Below, in pieces: positions 1-11,460 of a DNA stretch of 64,000 nucleotides. Location: contig NC_044984.1 of NCBI RefSeq assembly GCF_008728515.1, forward strand, positions 122,321,349 through 122,385,348, written 5' to 3'. Made by a program: the position numbers and the translations under genes. The stretch is from Papio anubis (lineage: Eukaryota; Chordata; Mammalia; Primates; Cercopithecidae). The notes under the pieces are model-generated. The model had not been told where the DNA came from. It searched no databases and worked only from the letters and a program-made list of their open reading frames with translations. The number at the start of each line of letters is the position of its first letter. Position 1 is the stretch's first letter.

Positions 1-1529
1 GTGGTACATAAATTAACCTCTTGGCATTATGATTTTCCTTTTCATTAAATGGAACTGGCAGGGGAGAGTAAAAAGCAAGAACTTTACTGGAATGAAAGAA
101 ACTGAGATTAATTTTTTTTCCCTGTTCTAAAGCACTCCTGGAGGACGGGTTGGATCAAGTCTTCCACTCTGGGAGGAACTCCGGCCTCCCTGCCTGCAGC
201 TGAGGGCTGACTTTGGACCAGCGCATGTGCTGGAACCTCCTCCTCACGGAGGATACTTGAGTTGGCCACTGTTGGAGTTAGGAGCCTCTGGGATCATAAC
301 TTGTGCTAATCTGAAATCAAGGAGGCAGCTATGCATAAAGAGAGGCATCTGCCCAGGTGTCTGTCTAAGGGTGTAGAGAAACAGGCCCAGGTACACACCT
401 GGATGGGAAATGGGTACAGCCTTCATGAGAAAAATGGTCAAAACAGGTTAAAAGCCTTAAAGGCTGTGAAAATCTTCCACTCAGTAATCCTGTTTCCAAG
501 AAATGATTCTATAAGATAACTGGACAAGTCTTTACTCCATATTAATTACATTTCCATTGAAATTATGTTTCAGTTTTGCTTGGGATAAATATGATTTTAA
601 CTTAACTATCATTTGACTAAGTAAGATACAAGTTAAAGCAACTTAACATAGTTGTTGTAAGTTATTGCAAAAATGGGAGTGTTTTGAACCCTATAATTTT
701 CTGGCTGGCAGGTGAAGCAAAAGTCATTTTCTGATGGAATTGTGGAGATGAGATTTCTAAGAAATATGTTCATGTTCATCCTGGAATTCAGAGGCCAGTC
801 TGGATTTATTGTATTGTCCAGAAACCAATTTTTCCCCAATAGATCACATGGAGAAATATGTCTTGATTCTCCTCTTGCAACTGACACTCAATATTTTAGT
901 TTATTTTAACCACAAAAGAAATAGAGATTTTTCACAGTTTATTGTGCTGCACACTCCCTAATGGACGTTCTTTGAAACAAATATATGTTTTTCTTTGCTA
1001 GAATGAGCATAATTACATCAGTGGATGGATCACATTTACCAACAGCTCTTTTTGGAAATCTTGAGACATCTGTTGTAGCTGCTTGAGGCTTTAGTGAATG
1101 CAAGCTGGAGCTATTAAATTAAGGCTCTGAGAGTCTCTTTCTCTGACCAGTGGAGCACTCAAGGGTCATCCATTAGCTTTGGAATTTGTTCCTGTCATCC
1201 TGGTCTCCAAGGTCATTTTTTTTTTTCTGAAAGCTGGAACCTCATCAAAAGGCACCTGGATGGAGACCCTGTAGGCTGAGGGCTTGCTGGTCAGCAACAT
1301 TGTCAGCAGGGTTGGTGAAAAATAAATTAACTTATCACACCTGCAGTTCTGACCTCCAGAGTCAAAGGCAAAGAAAAAACATTGAACATCATGATCATTC
1401 ATTAAGGTGTTGAGTTTTATGCCCAGAGCTCAATGTTTCCCCCTCTCCACCACCAGCCATTAGGGAGAATTAGCAGACAATTATATAACCATCTTACCTA
1501 ATTTGAGGTTTCTATTCAAAGAGTGTTTT
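1..1529. other. Unassigned DNA, no gene recognised
   Basis: I see no coding frame of note, RNA gene or confidently recognisable repeat here. Frames on both strands are below 85 codons. The right edge is the left target-site duplication of the L1 that follows. Confidence 0.5.
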
Positions 1530-2279
1530 AAAATGCAGTTTTTTTTTGTTTTGTTTTGTTTTTAAATTTATTTATTATTATTATACTTTAAGTCGTAGGG
1601 TACATGTGCATAACGTGCAGGTTTGTTACATATGTATACTTGTGCCATGTTGGTGTGCTGCACCCATCAACTCGTCATTTACATCAGGTATAACTCCCAA
1701 TGCAATCCCTCCCCCCTCCCCCCTCCCCCCTCCCCATGATAGGCCCCGGTGTGTGATGTTCCCCTTCCCGAGTCCAAGTGATCTCATTGTTCAGTTCCCA
1801 CCTATGAGTGAGAACATGTGGTGTTTGGTTTTCAGTTCTTGTGATAGTTTGCTAAGAATGATGGTTTCCAGCTGCATCCATGTCCCTACAAAGGACACAA
1901 ACTCATCCTTTTTTATGGCTGCATAGTTAGAATGGCAATCATTAAAAAGTCAGGAAACAACAGGTGCTGGAGAGGATGTGGAGAAATAGGAACGCTTTTA
2001 CACTGTTGGTGGGATTGTAAACTAGTTCAACCATTATGGAAAACAGTATGGCGATTCCTCAAGGATCTAGAACTAGATGTACCATATGACCCAGCCATCC
2101 CATTACTGGGTATATACCCAAAGGATTATAAATTATGCTGCTATAAAGACACATGCACACGTATGTTTATTGCAGCACTATTCACAATAGCAAAGACTTG
2201 GAATCAACCCAAATGTCCATCAGTGACAGATTGGATTAAGAAAATGTGGCACATATACACCATGGAAAATGCAGTTTTT
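1530..2279 (-). mobile_element. Young L1 with 5' inversion (twin priming) and 14-bp TSD
   Basis: The left block (about 1544-1926) is the antisense L1 3' end. It starts with a poly-T tract, then 3' UTR, then the end of ORF2 up to the segment encoding the last ORF2 residues. The right block (about 1932-2265) is the preceding ORF2 segment in the opposite (plus) orientation. In the L1 consensus the two blocks are adjacent, so this is one element whose 5' part was inverted on insertion. The identical 14-mer aaaatgcagttttt lies at 1530-1543 and 2266-2279 and is the TSD. The implied nick, TTTTT/A, fits L1 endonuclease preference. The 3' UTR variants near 1767-1786 look like Old World monkey L1 rather than human L1PA. 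Confidence 0.93.
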
Positions 2280-2300
2280 ATTGTGATTCAGGGAGAGTGA
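1932..2300 (+). pseudogene. L1 ORF2 C-terminal fragment inside the inverted block
   Basis: An open frame of about 122 codons covers the ORF2 cysteine-rich C-terminal region (a C-G-x-x-G-T-L-x-H-C-W type motif near the start, then the W-x-x-P-x-C-P segment). It begins inside the inverted L1 block and runs out into flanking DNA, so its last residues are not L1. It has no reverse transcriptase or endonuclease domain and is a retrotransposition by-product, not a gene. Confidence 0.85.
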
Positions 2301-2828
2301 GACCAACAGATCACTAACCATGAAACACATGGATTGTGACAGTTCCCAAGAGGTAGGGCATGCAGCACGGGGGCAACCTCGAAGCACCGGGCTATGTTAA
2401 AAGGCAAAGGGAGTGAGGGGATGGTGCGGGTAAGAGCTTTCACTGTAGTTTCTATGGCAAATAACAGGGGAGGCAGTGTAAACAGGAATAGGATCGATTA
2501 GTTGGAATAATTTCAGCCAGCCCTTTGGTGTAGGTATATTCTCTAGTTTTCTAGCACCTGGCCCTGGGGTAATTAGGGCGGTTATATCGGATCCCTGAGT
2601 ATAAGATACTCACCAAGAAGGTTGTTGGGTCTAGGCTCCAGATTGGTATTTTATATATGAAAGGAGTGCAGTCTTTTGCTATCTCTAGGAATTACCTAAT
2701 CCTGGGAGGGGCAGTCATTCCCTTGTCAGCAAGATCCCAGATATCAAAGCATTTGTTTTTGGATTCTTGGTCATGAAATCCTAATTTTCAGCAAATAGAA
2801 ATTTCATTTTACCTTTTTTAAGTTTTTA
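2280..2828. other. Unassigned DNA between L1 and AluJ
   Basis: There is no recognisable gene. Parts (for example 2300-2420) read like an old LTR or ERV-internal remnant, but I cannot name a family. Confidence 0.35.
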
Positions 2829-3126
2829 ATTTTTTGTTTTTGATTTTTTTGAAACAGAGTCTGGCTCTGTCACCCAGGCTGGAGTGCAGTGGTGTGATGA
2901 CAGCTCACTGCAACCTCTGCCTCCCAGGCTCAAGCACTGCCTCAGCCTCCTGAGTAGCTTGGACTATAAGTGCATGCCACCACACTTGGCTAATTTTTGT
3001 ACTTTTTGTAGAGACAGGGTTTTGCCACATTGCCCAGGCTGGTCTCAAACTCCTGGACTCAAGCAGTCTACCCCCCTTGACCTCCCAAAGTGCTGGGATT
3101 ACAGGTGTGAGCGAATGTGCCCATCC
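2829..3126 (-). mobile_element. AluJ, antisense
   Basis: A full-length dimeric Alu with its poly-T on the left and the monomer start (tgctgggattacagg) on the right. Diagnostic positions such as gccacattgcccaggctggt and the high divergence fit AluJ. Translated frames here are Alu shadows. Confidence 0.93.
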
Positions 3127-3479
3127 CAAACATCAATTTTTAAAATGTGCACTTAATACAAGGGTCATCTCACCTGTGTGGCCAGGGAGTCAGAGGTCCT
3201 GCAGCATCCCATTCCACAACTGTGTGAGACGAGCTGATATTTCCACACTCTTGAAATTCAGGGTGCAGAGGTATGTGGGATCAAAAAATGTGACCCTATT
3301 AAAAGCATCTGGACTTCCTTACCTGCTAAACTGGCCTATTCTATTATCTGAAGAGTGAAAAATAACTATTTTGTACATATTAAATATTCAATCTTGATCT
3401 GGTAGCAGAACCAACAAATGTGTTGTTTTTCTTAATCCTGTAGGTTTATTGGTTGCATTAAAAAAAAAGTCTAATGAAA
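3127..3479. other. Unassigned DNA
   Basis: About 350 bases with no recognised gene or repeat, ending in a short A-run just before L1 similarity starts. Confidence 0.4.
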
Positions 3480-5837
3480 TTAGGAACACAAATTCCTAGA
3501 CCATTTCAGGGTAAGAATTCAGTGAACTTCTTAAAAACATATAGGAACTATAAAATTACCAACAACAACAAAAAGTACAGGACCAGACCGATTCACACCA
3601 GAATTCTGCCAGACATTCAAAGAAGAATTGGTAGCAATCTTTTTGACACTATTCCACAAGATAGAAAAGAGGAAACCCTCTCTAATTCATTCTATGAAGC
3701 CAGCGTCACCCTAATACCAAAACCAGGAAAGGATATAATCAAAAAAGAAAACTACAGACTGATATCCCTGATGAACATAGATGCTAAAATCCTTAACACA
3801 GTACCAGCTAACCAAAAACATAATCCACCATGATCAAATGGTTTCCATACTGGGGATTCAGGGATGAGTTAACATACACAAGTCAATAAAGGTGCTACAC
3901 CACATAAACGGAATTAAAAACAAAAATCACATGATCATGGTAATAGATGCAAAAAAGCAAAAGCCAGGATCCCTTTATGATTAAGACTCTCAGCACAATC
4001 GGCATACAAGGGACATACCTCAATGTAACAAAAACCATCTATGACAAACCCACAGCCAACATAATACTGAATGGGGAAGAGTTGAAAGCATTCCCTCTGA
4101 GAACTGGAACATGACAGGGATGTCCACTCTCACCACTCCTCTTCACCATGGTACTGGACGTCCTAGACATAGCAATCAGACAAGAGAAAGAAATAAAGGG
4201 CATCCAAATTGGTAAAAAGGAAGTCAAACTGTCACTATTTGTTGACAATATGATCATTTACCTCAAAAACCCTGAAGACTCCTCCAGAAAGCCCCTAGAA
4301 CTAACGAAAGAATTCAGCAAATTTCTAGATACAAGATTAATGTACACAAATAAGTGCCTCTTCTATACTGCACCAACAATGACCAAGAGGAGAACCAAAT
4401 CAAGAACTCAACCCCTTTTACAATAGCTGCAAAAAAATAAAAAATAAAAATAAAATTAGGAATATACGTAACAAAGGAAAGACCTGTACAAGGAAAACTA
4501 CAAAACACTGCTGAAAGAAACCACAGATGACACAAACAAATGGAAACACATCCCATGCTCATGAATAGGTAGAATCAATATTGTGAAAATGATCATACTG
4601 CCAAAAGCAACCTACAAATTCAATGCAATCCCCACCAATATACTACCATCATTCTTCACAGAATTAGAAAAAAATTCTAAAATTCATATAGAACCAAGGA
4701 AGAGCCCGCATAGTCAAAGCAAGACTAAGCAAAAATAACAAATCTGATACAAAAAGAACAAATCTGGAGGCATCAAATTACCTGATTTCAAACTATACTA
4801 TAAGGCCATAGTCACCAAAACAACATGGTACTGGTATAAAAATAGACACGTAGACCAATAGAAGAGAATAGAGAACCCAGAAATAAACCCAAATATTTAC
4901 AACCAACTGATCTTTGAAAAGGCAAACAAACACATAAAGTGAGGAAAGGACACCCTTTTCAATAAATGGTGCTGGGATAATTGGCTAGCCACATGTAGGA
5001 GAATGAAACCTGACCCTAATTTCTCACCTTATACAAAAGTCAACTCAAAATGGATTAAGGACTTAAATCTAAGACCTGAAAGTATAAAAATTCTAGAAGA
5101 AAACATTGAGAAATCCTTCTAGATATTGGCTAAGGTACGGGTTTCATGACCAAGAACCCAAAAGCAAATGTAATATAAACAAAGTTAAATAGCTGAGACT
5201 TAATTAAACTAAAGAGCTTTTGCACGGCAAAAGGAACAGTCAGCAGAGTAAGCAGACAACCCACAGAGTGGGAGAAAATCTTCGCAATCTATACATCTGA
5301 CAAAGGAATAATATCCAGAATCTACAAGGAAATCAAGCAAATCAGTAAGAAAAAACAAACAATCCCATCAAAAAATGGGTGAAGGACATGAATAGACAAT
5401 TCTCAAAAGAAGATATACAGATGGTCAACAAACATATGAAAAAATGCTCAACAGCATTAATGATCAGGGAAATGCAAATCAAAACCACAATGCGATACCA
5501 CCCTACTCCTGCAAGAACGGCCATAATAAAAAAATCAAAAAACAGTACATGTTGGCATGGATGTGGTGATCAGGGAACACTTCTACACTGCTGGTCGGAC
5601 TGTAAACTAGTATCACCACTATGGAAAACAGTGTGGAGATTCCTTAAAGAACTAAAAGCAGATCTACCATTTGATCCAGCAATCCTGCTACTGGGTATCT
5701 ATCCAGAGGAAAATAAGTCATTAAGCGAAAAAGATGCTTGCACACGCATGTTAGTAGCAGCACAATTCACAATTGCAAAATCATGGAATGAACCCGAATG
5801 CCCATCAATCAACGAGTGGATAAAGAAACTTATCCAT
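3480..5837 (+). mobile_element. 5'- and 3'-truncated L1 (L1PA/L1PB/L1MA age), ORF2 only
   Basis: Sense-strand L1 ORF2 from the reverse transcriptase domain to just before the ORF2 stop. Recognisable blocks include the RT segment with P-K-P-G-K-D near 3717-3735 and the catalytic box near 4237-4252, which reads FVDN instead of FADD and is therefore dead. The C-terminal cysteine-rich region follows at 5540-5700. Many frameshifts and stops are present. There is no 5' UTR, ORF1, 3' UTR or poly-A. Similarity stops abruptly at about 5837 and MaLR LTR-like sequence follows. Confidence 0.93.
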
Positions 5838-5885
5838 AAGGAAAATCAGTGCGTTTTAAGCCACCAAGTTTGGAATGATTTTTGA
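5379..5885 (+). pseudogene. 168-codon ORF: L1 ORF2 C-terminus fused to LTR tail
   Basis: This is among the longest open frames in the window. It covers the L1 ORF2 C-terminal region, including the cysteine/histidine motif (C-W-H-G-C-G then L-H-C-W near residues 58-72). Its last 16 or so residues come from the adjoining MaLR LTR. It lacks the catalytic domains and is most simply a chance survivor in decayed L1. Confidence 0.8.
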
Positions 5886-5905
5886 CATAGTAATAATGCT
5901 AAAAT
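5838..5905 (+). mobile_element. MLT1-type LTR 3' tail fragment
   Basis: Contains gttttaagccaccaagttt followed by a degenerate tail like the conserved 3' end of MLT1 LTRs. It abuts the L1 ORF2 break directly, so the L1 3' end and the rest of this LTR are missing. Confidence 0.6.
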
Positions 5906-6690
5906 AAAAGGTTTGTAATATATAGGAATCCTATTAATGTTTGTGCTATTATTTTTTTCTGGTTAACTAACCTCAACCATCCCCTCTCCCCAAACCTAAG
6001 ATAGAAAAACTAAAAGGTGAAAAGAAATCTGATTCTTAGCAATACATGAATTTTGCATAAAATCTATTACCATGTGAAAAAATATTTCTTTAACAATAAT
6101 ATATTGAGAGGCAGAAGTTTCTATTTCTGCTAATTTGCATATGCATAGATACATCTATACCTATATATTTATATCAATACCTGTATACAGATCTATATTG
6201 ATAGATGAATACATAATTATTTTCTTACCTCAGTTTTGCCCTTTTGTTCTATAATCAGGATAAAATAGTGATAACTTTTAAATGATTGAATTAAAGTATG
6301 TTCCTGTATTTAATAGTAGTTTAACAACTTAGGTAGCATAAATATATTTTCTTATAACAATAAGCATCAATAGGAAGGTAGACACACAAATCTCTAACTC
6401 TGAATTTTATAGTATGTAAGCCCATGGTTTTTCTGTCCAGATAGAATAAAATTTAGAGTGAACATCTTTCTTTCACCAAAGCACGGCACATCTGCATCTT
6501 TTAAAACAGGTAGTTCTCTAAGTTCTTTGTAAACACTCACTGAGAGTATTCAGATCACCCAGGAATCCATCTAAGAACCAACAGCAGGGCTAGAAGCACT
6601 GGATGTTCCAGTCACTGTTCTGAGAACCTCTCATTTGCATGCCTACTAATAGTGACCTTGTATTTTCATTTTTCAACTAGTTTTGACTAT
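5906..6690. other. AT-rich unassigned DNA
   Basis: No gene or assignable repeat. 6130-6210 is a TA/GATA-like low-complexity patch. Confidence 0.4.
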
Positions 6691-6693
6691 TTT

Positions 6694-7015
6694 AATTATT
6701 TATTTATTTATTTATTTTTATTTACTAATTTTTTGAGACAGAGTCTCGCTCTGTCACCCAGGCTGGAGTGCAATGGCACAATCTAGGCTCATTGTAACCT
6801 CCATCTCCCGGGTTCAAACAATTCTCCCACCTCAGCCTCCTGAGTAGCTGGGATTACAGGCATGTGCCACCACACCCAGCTAATATTTGTATTTTTGTAG
6901 AGATGGAGTTTTACCACGTTGGCCAAGCTGGTCTTGAACTCATAATCTCACGTGATCTGCCCGCCTCGGCCTCCCAAAGTGCTGGGATTACAGGCATGGG
7001 CCACTGCGCCTGGCC
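6694..7015 (-). mobile_element. AluS, antisense, with TTTA-repeat tail
   Basis: A full-length antisense Alu. Its poly-A tail has evolved into a (TTTA)n microsatellite at about 6694-6720. The body reads like AluSx/Sz. Confidence 0.93.
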
Positions 7016-7479
7016 TGATTTTTAAGAATAAAGGTTATGATCATTACTGAGACTGTCCCTTCCAAATAGCATTGCCATTGTGCTTTACTTAATGTAAAAA
7101 ATAGAAATAAAATTCAAGTGGATAGAGATTTTGGATTTTGAGTTACTCAAGTCAAGATTCCATGGGCCAATTGCAGTGGCTCTGTGGGTCTAGGTTAAAA
7201 AAACATAAAACAAAAACTAAAAGACTCCAAAGTTCTTCAGCTTTTCCAATTGCTCAGGTCACTCGTGGTCACTAATGCTCACCAAGGTGTCCTTTCTGAT
7301 TCACCATTCTTTCTAAGGTTCAACAAAGATCCTTGTGTTATTTGCAGGATCTCTGTCTCTCAATCCTTTGCTTTCTTGTTCAAGACAGCAAATTTACCCA
7401 TGTTTCCTGCAACCTGCTGTTCACCAAATTCAAAGCCTGTCTTCATACTACTACCATATCCATTATCTGAAATAATTCC
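7016..7479. other. Unassigned DNA
   Basis: No gene recognised. An open frame at 7250-7528 (92 codons) has no recognisable domain and runs into the repeat unit that follows. Confidence 0.35.
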
Positions 7480-7715
7480 TGAACTCATTCTCCAATTAGC
7501 TCTAGCAACTAAGTCTCAAGGTCTCTGAGAGCAGAGATCTATAGACCCAAAAGAAATATTTCTGAGTGAATATTTTTGCAATGAGATTAGGAGGAAAAAA
7601 GACTTGAATATAAAAACTTTTAGGCCCATACTTGAAAATACCAACAATCTCCTTGTAAGATTTTCAGCTGTCTGAAATAGTAATAGTGTGCATTTTTTAC
7701 TTCTTGTAATGCTTT
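7480..7715. repeat. Diverged direct repeat, copy A (family unknown)
   Basis: By eye this segment aligns with 9005-9250 in the same orientation at roughly 70-75 percent. Shared landmarks include tagc..agtctc, gtctctg..agc.gagat, caatgaga and ttttaggc.cata. It may be an old LTR or DNA-transposon family. An antisense L1 lies between the two copies. Confidence 0.55.
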
Positions 7716-7721
7716 CTTTCT

Positions 7722-8735
7722 TTTTAACTTTTAAATTCAGGGGAACATGTGCAGGATGGGCAAGTTTGCTACATAGGCAAATATATGGTATACAGATTAT
7801 TTCATCACCCAGGTATTAAGCCTCGTATCCATTAGTTACTTTTCCTGATCCTCTCCTTCCATCCTCCTCCCTCTGGTAGGCCCCAGCGTGTGCTGTTCAC
7901 CTCTATGTGCCCATGTGTTCTCATCATTTAGTTCCCACTTGTAAAAGGGAGCATGTGGTTTTTGGTTTTCTGTTCCTGAGTTAGTTTGTTACGGATAATG
8001 GCCTCCAGCTCTCTCTATGTCCCTGCAAAGAACATAATCTCATTCTTCTTTATGGCTACATAGTATTCCACAGTGTATATGTACCACATTTTCTTCGTGC
8101 AGTTCTATTATTGCTGGGCATTTAGGTTGATTCCATGTCTTTGCTATTGTGAATAGTGCTGCAATTAACATACACGTGCATGTATCTTTATAATAGAATG
8201 ATTGATATTCCTTTGGGTATATTCTCAGTAATGGGATTGCTGGGTTTAATGGTAGTTCTGTCTTTAGCTCTTTGAGGAATCACCACACTGTCTTCCACAA
8301 TGGTTGAACTAATGTATACTCCCACCAACAGTGTAAAAGCATTTCTTTTTCTCCACAACCTTGTCAGCATCTGTTATTTTTTGAATTTTTAATTGTAATA
8401 ATTCTGAATGGTGTGAGATGGTATCTCATTTGCATTTCTCTAATGACTAGTGATGTTGAGCTTTTTTTCATGATTTTTGGCCCCATGTATGTCTTTTGAG
8501 AAGTGTCTTTTTATGCCCTTTGCCACTTTTTAGCAGGTTTGTTTGTTTTCTTCTTGTACATTTGTTTAAGTTCCTTATAGATGCTGGATATTAGACCTTT
8601 GTGAGATGCATGGATTGCAGAAATTTTCCTCCCGTTTTGTAGGTTGTCTGTTTACTCTGTTGATAGTTTCTTTTGCTGTGTAGAAGTTCTTCAGTTCAAT
8701 TAGATTCCATTTGTCAATTTTATTTTAAATTCTAA
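7722..8735 (-). mobile_element. L1 3' end, antisense (L1PB/L1MA age)
   Basis: An antisense L1 with 3' UTR on the left (7735-8030) and the end of ORF2 to its right. It is 5'-truncated where the consensus encodes the segment before the C-terminal domain. The reading frame is heavily damaged. I found no clear TSD. Confidence 0.92.
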
Positions 8736-9004
8736 GGCACACTGGCGTTCCTTCAGGGCTACACAAAATTATTTGTTCTCGTCTTGCAATTATCTGATTT
8801 ATCAACTTTTTCGCTGGATGCCCAGAATTACTGTGGACCATAGTAAATATGCAAAGTCATTAAATTCCTGATTTCTTCCTGATACCGCATTATGGTGTCT
8901 CCTTGCTGATGGAGAGTAACAGTTTGCTCAGTCCAAGATTCTACTGCACTGACATAATCTCATCATCTTTCAAGGGGACATTTAGCTTCAACAGTATTTC
9001 TCGA
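8736..9004. other. Unassigned DNA
   Basis: Between the L1 and repeat copy B. Nothing recognisable. Confidence 0.35.
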
Positions 9005-9250
9005 CTGTGTAGCTCATTTCCTCATCAGCAGTAGCCATTGAGTCTCCAAGTCTCTGTTAGCCGAGATTTGTAGCCCCGCAAAAAAAAAAATGGTTTTATG
9101 TGTCTTGACATTTCCCCAATGAGAAAAGAAAAACCTAAATGTGTAAATTTTTAGGCACATAGTTACATTTACTCGTTTAGTTAAACCTATTCTATCACTG
9201 TATTATATACAGTTAGAAGTGTTGCTTTTACTCATTCTCATATTTCCTAA
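9005..9250. repeat. Diverged direct repeat, copy B (family unknown)
   Basis: Partner of 7480-7715, with the same order of short conserved blocks. An internal A-run (about 9080-9091) replaces a unique stretch of copy A. Confidence 0.5.
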
Positions 9251-9628
9251 AGCAATTTACTTAAACACATGGTATGTATATCATATGTATATTTGACATC
9301 AATATACTTTTCACTCTTGAAACACCTGTCTAATGCAGTTTTCCAGAGCACATTTGTCAAGTTGCTTGAGAGAGAACACAAGCTATATTTATTTATGTTT
9401 TATGTTTTGCCTGGAAATTTTATCTCAGACCACCAGTGCCTATTTGCTTAACCTTAGGATATTTATTTTTTTCCTTGTCAAGTGAGTACACATAATCACA
9501 ACAAAATAACTTCAATATTGTTTTATTAGAGAGTTCTTTGGATGCCTTGTAATGTTTAATGCTCACAGTTTTAAATTCGTAGCCCTAAAAATAGCTGCTA
9601 AATCTTTGTTAAATATTGTTATTGCTAT

Positions 9629-9740
9629 AATTTTTTTCTCTTCTTTCTCCTCCTCTTCATCTTGGCCTTTTCATTTTCTTATTTTCTTCTCAATCATTGT
9701 CTTTTTTTCTCTTCCATCCTCTTCCTTTCCTATTTCCTCT
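9629..9740. repeat. Pyrimidine-rich low-complexity tract
   Basis: About 110 bases dominated by T and C (TTC/TCC runs). The overlapping Ser/Phe-rich open frames are a composition effect. Confidence 0.75.
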
Positions 9741-11125
9741 TAATAAATGGTGTTGGGTGGTTCTGGGTCAAAGAATCTTCTGAGGTTGCCGTTAAGATGT
9801 CAGCCAGGGCTGTAGTCCTCTCAAAATCACCTAAAACTGGCTCATGTGATAGTTGCAGACTTGAGGCATTTGTCATCTCAACCCCTTAAGAGAGCTACCT
9901 TGTGACAGCTGCCTTCCTCCAGAAAAAATAAGAAGTGACACCCCCAATGAAAGCCACAGGCTTTTTGGTCTTTTTTTTTTTTTTTTTTATAACCTAATCT
10001 CAGAGCAGATACCTCTGAGATTTGGCCTGTTCTGTTCATTGGAAGAGAGTTCTTCAATTCAGCTCACGCTAAAGGAAAAGGGATTCCACAGGGAGTGGAC
10101 ACCCTGAGACAGGGGTCAGTGATCACCATCTTACAGGCTGCCACGGTTGCCACCTGCAAACCTAGGGAAACTTGGGAGAGCAGCAAGCCAAAATAACCAA
10201 GTATTTGCATCAAAAACCAAAAAGTAATCCCTTGAAGTAATTTCAGTAGTTGAAGCTAGAAACAGATAAAGGCACATACAGTGGTGACTAAGTAAACCTT
10301 TCATTTCTACCAAAATGATGAATCAACTCAAAGAATATCCTTATATATTTGTTATAGTTGTAAGAATGTCGCAGAGGTGTTTAAAATACCAAAATGTTCT
10401 CCATTACCAAAGTTATATGACTGAAATTAGGTTACCTGTAGATTTTTTGTTTGTTTGTTTTAGTTTTTCTAGTAAATTGTGTTATTGTGAATGTTGCTGT
10501 CAGCTGTATTTTGACCAATATCTTAGGGTGTTGTGGTAGAGGTAGTACTGACTGTTTCTGGGATATGTTTCTGCTCTCAGTATAATACTGAGCCAACAGG
10601 GAAGACCTACATGTCCTGTGGTGCCTGATCCATCGTGGAAGGTAAGATTGTAGATAGCTTCTGTCTCTCTTTTTTACGCTAACTAATAATCTGAGTTATA
10701 ATAGTCCAATGAGAACACAAGAGCTCTTAGTACATCACGAATCGGCTTGATTTTCTTGAGTTTCCCCAGCTTGTTGTCCTGTGGTTAGCCCCACCCTAGA
10801 AATCCCAGGCCAGCTCCCACACTCTGAGTCAGACTCCATTCCAGGCAGACGAAAGCAGCCGATGTTGGAGAACAAGGCAAGCCAGGTCTTGTGAAGTCAA
10901 ATGCAGAGAGGTAAGAGGTGGAGAGAAAGACGTAGCACCTTAGCACAATAGGCATGCGGCTAGCCAGCCTGTACTCCACTGGTTTCCAGGCTCCGAGACC
11001 AGGCAGGACATGTAACACCGGCCATTGCTCTTCCCAACCCTGTGTTCAACTCCCAAGTGCCTGCAGTCACAGAGCAAGGAGCAACAGCTTGTGAGGTTCC
11101 ATTCCCACACACCATTCTGTGAGTT
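9741..11125. other. Unassigned DNA, with poly-T(18) and one candidate splice-site pair
   Basis: Contains an 18-base T-run at 9971-9988 with no polyadenylation motif beside it. A possible exon-like interval at 10581-10641 is described in the findings. No protein family is recognisable, and overlapping frames at 10785-11155 look non-coding. Confidence 0.35.
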
Positions 11126-11135
11126 AGAAAGAGAA

Positions 11136-11450
11136 GGCCAGGCATGGTGGCTCACGCCTGTTATCCCAGCACTTTGGGAGGCTGAGGTGGGCGGATCACG
11201 AGGTCAAGAAATGGAGACCATCCTGGCCACTATGGAGAAACCCTGTCTTTACTAAAAATACAAAACATTAGCTGGGTGTGGTGGTACACACCTGTAGTCC
11301 CAGCTACTCGGGAGGCTGAGACAGGAGAATCACTTGAACCTGGGAAGTGGAAGTTGCAGTGAGCCGAGATTGTGCCACTGCATTCCAGCCTGGTGACAGA
11401 GCGAGACTCCATCAAAAAAAAGAAAAGAAAAAAAAAAAAGAAAAAGAAGG
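11136..11450 (+). mobile_element. AluS (AluSc-like), sense, with TSD
   Basis: A full-length sense Alu with an A-rich, G-interrupted tail. The segment gatcacgaggtcaagaaatg is the AluSc/AluY-type form. Flanking agaaagagaa (11126-11135) and agaaagagca (11451-11460) are the likely TSD. Confidence 0.94.
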
Positions 11451-11460
11451 AGAAAGAGCA

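Noticed and set aside
4148..4426. Functional reverse transcriptase
   Set aside because: The catalytic FADD reads FVDN and frames are broken on both sides.
9971..9988. Poly-T(18) as the tail of a retrocopy
   Set aside because: No AATAAA-type motif on the minus strand within 30 bases and no matching flank found, so it may be only a homopolymer.
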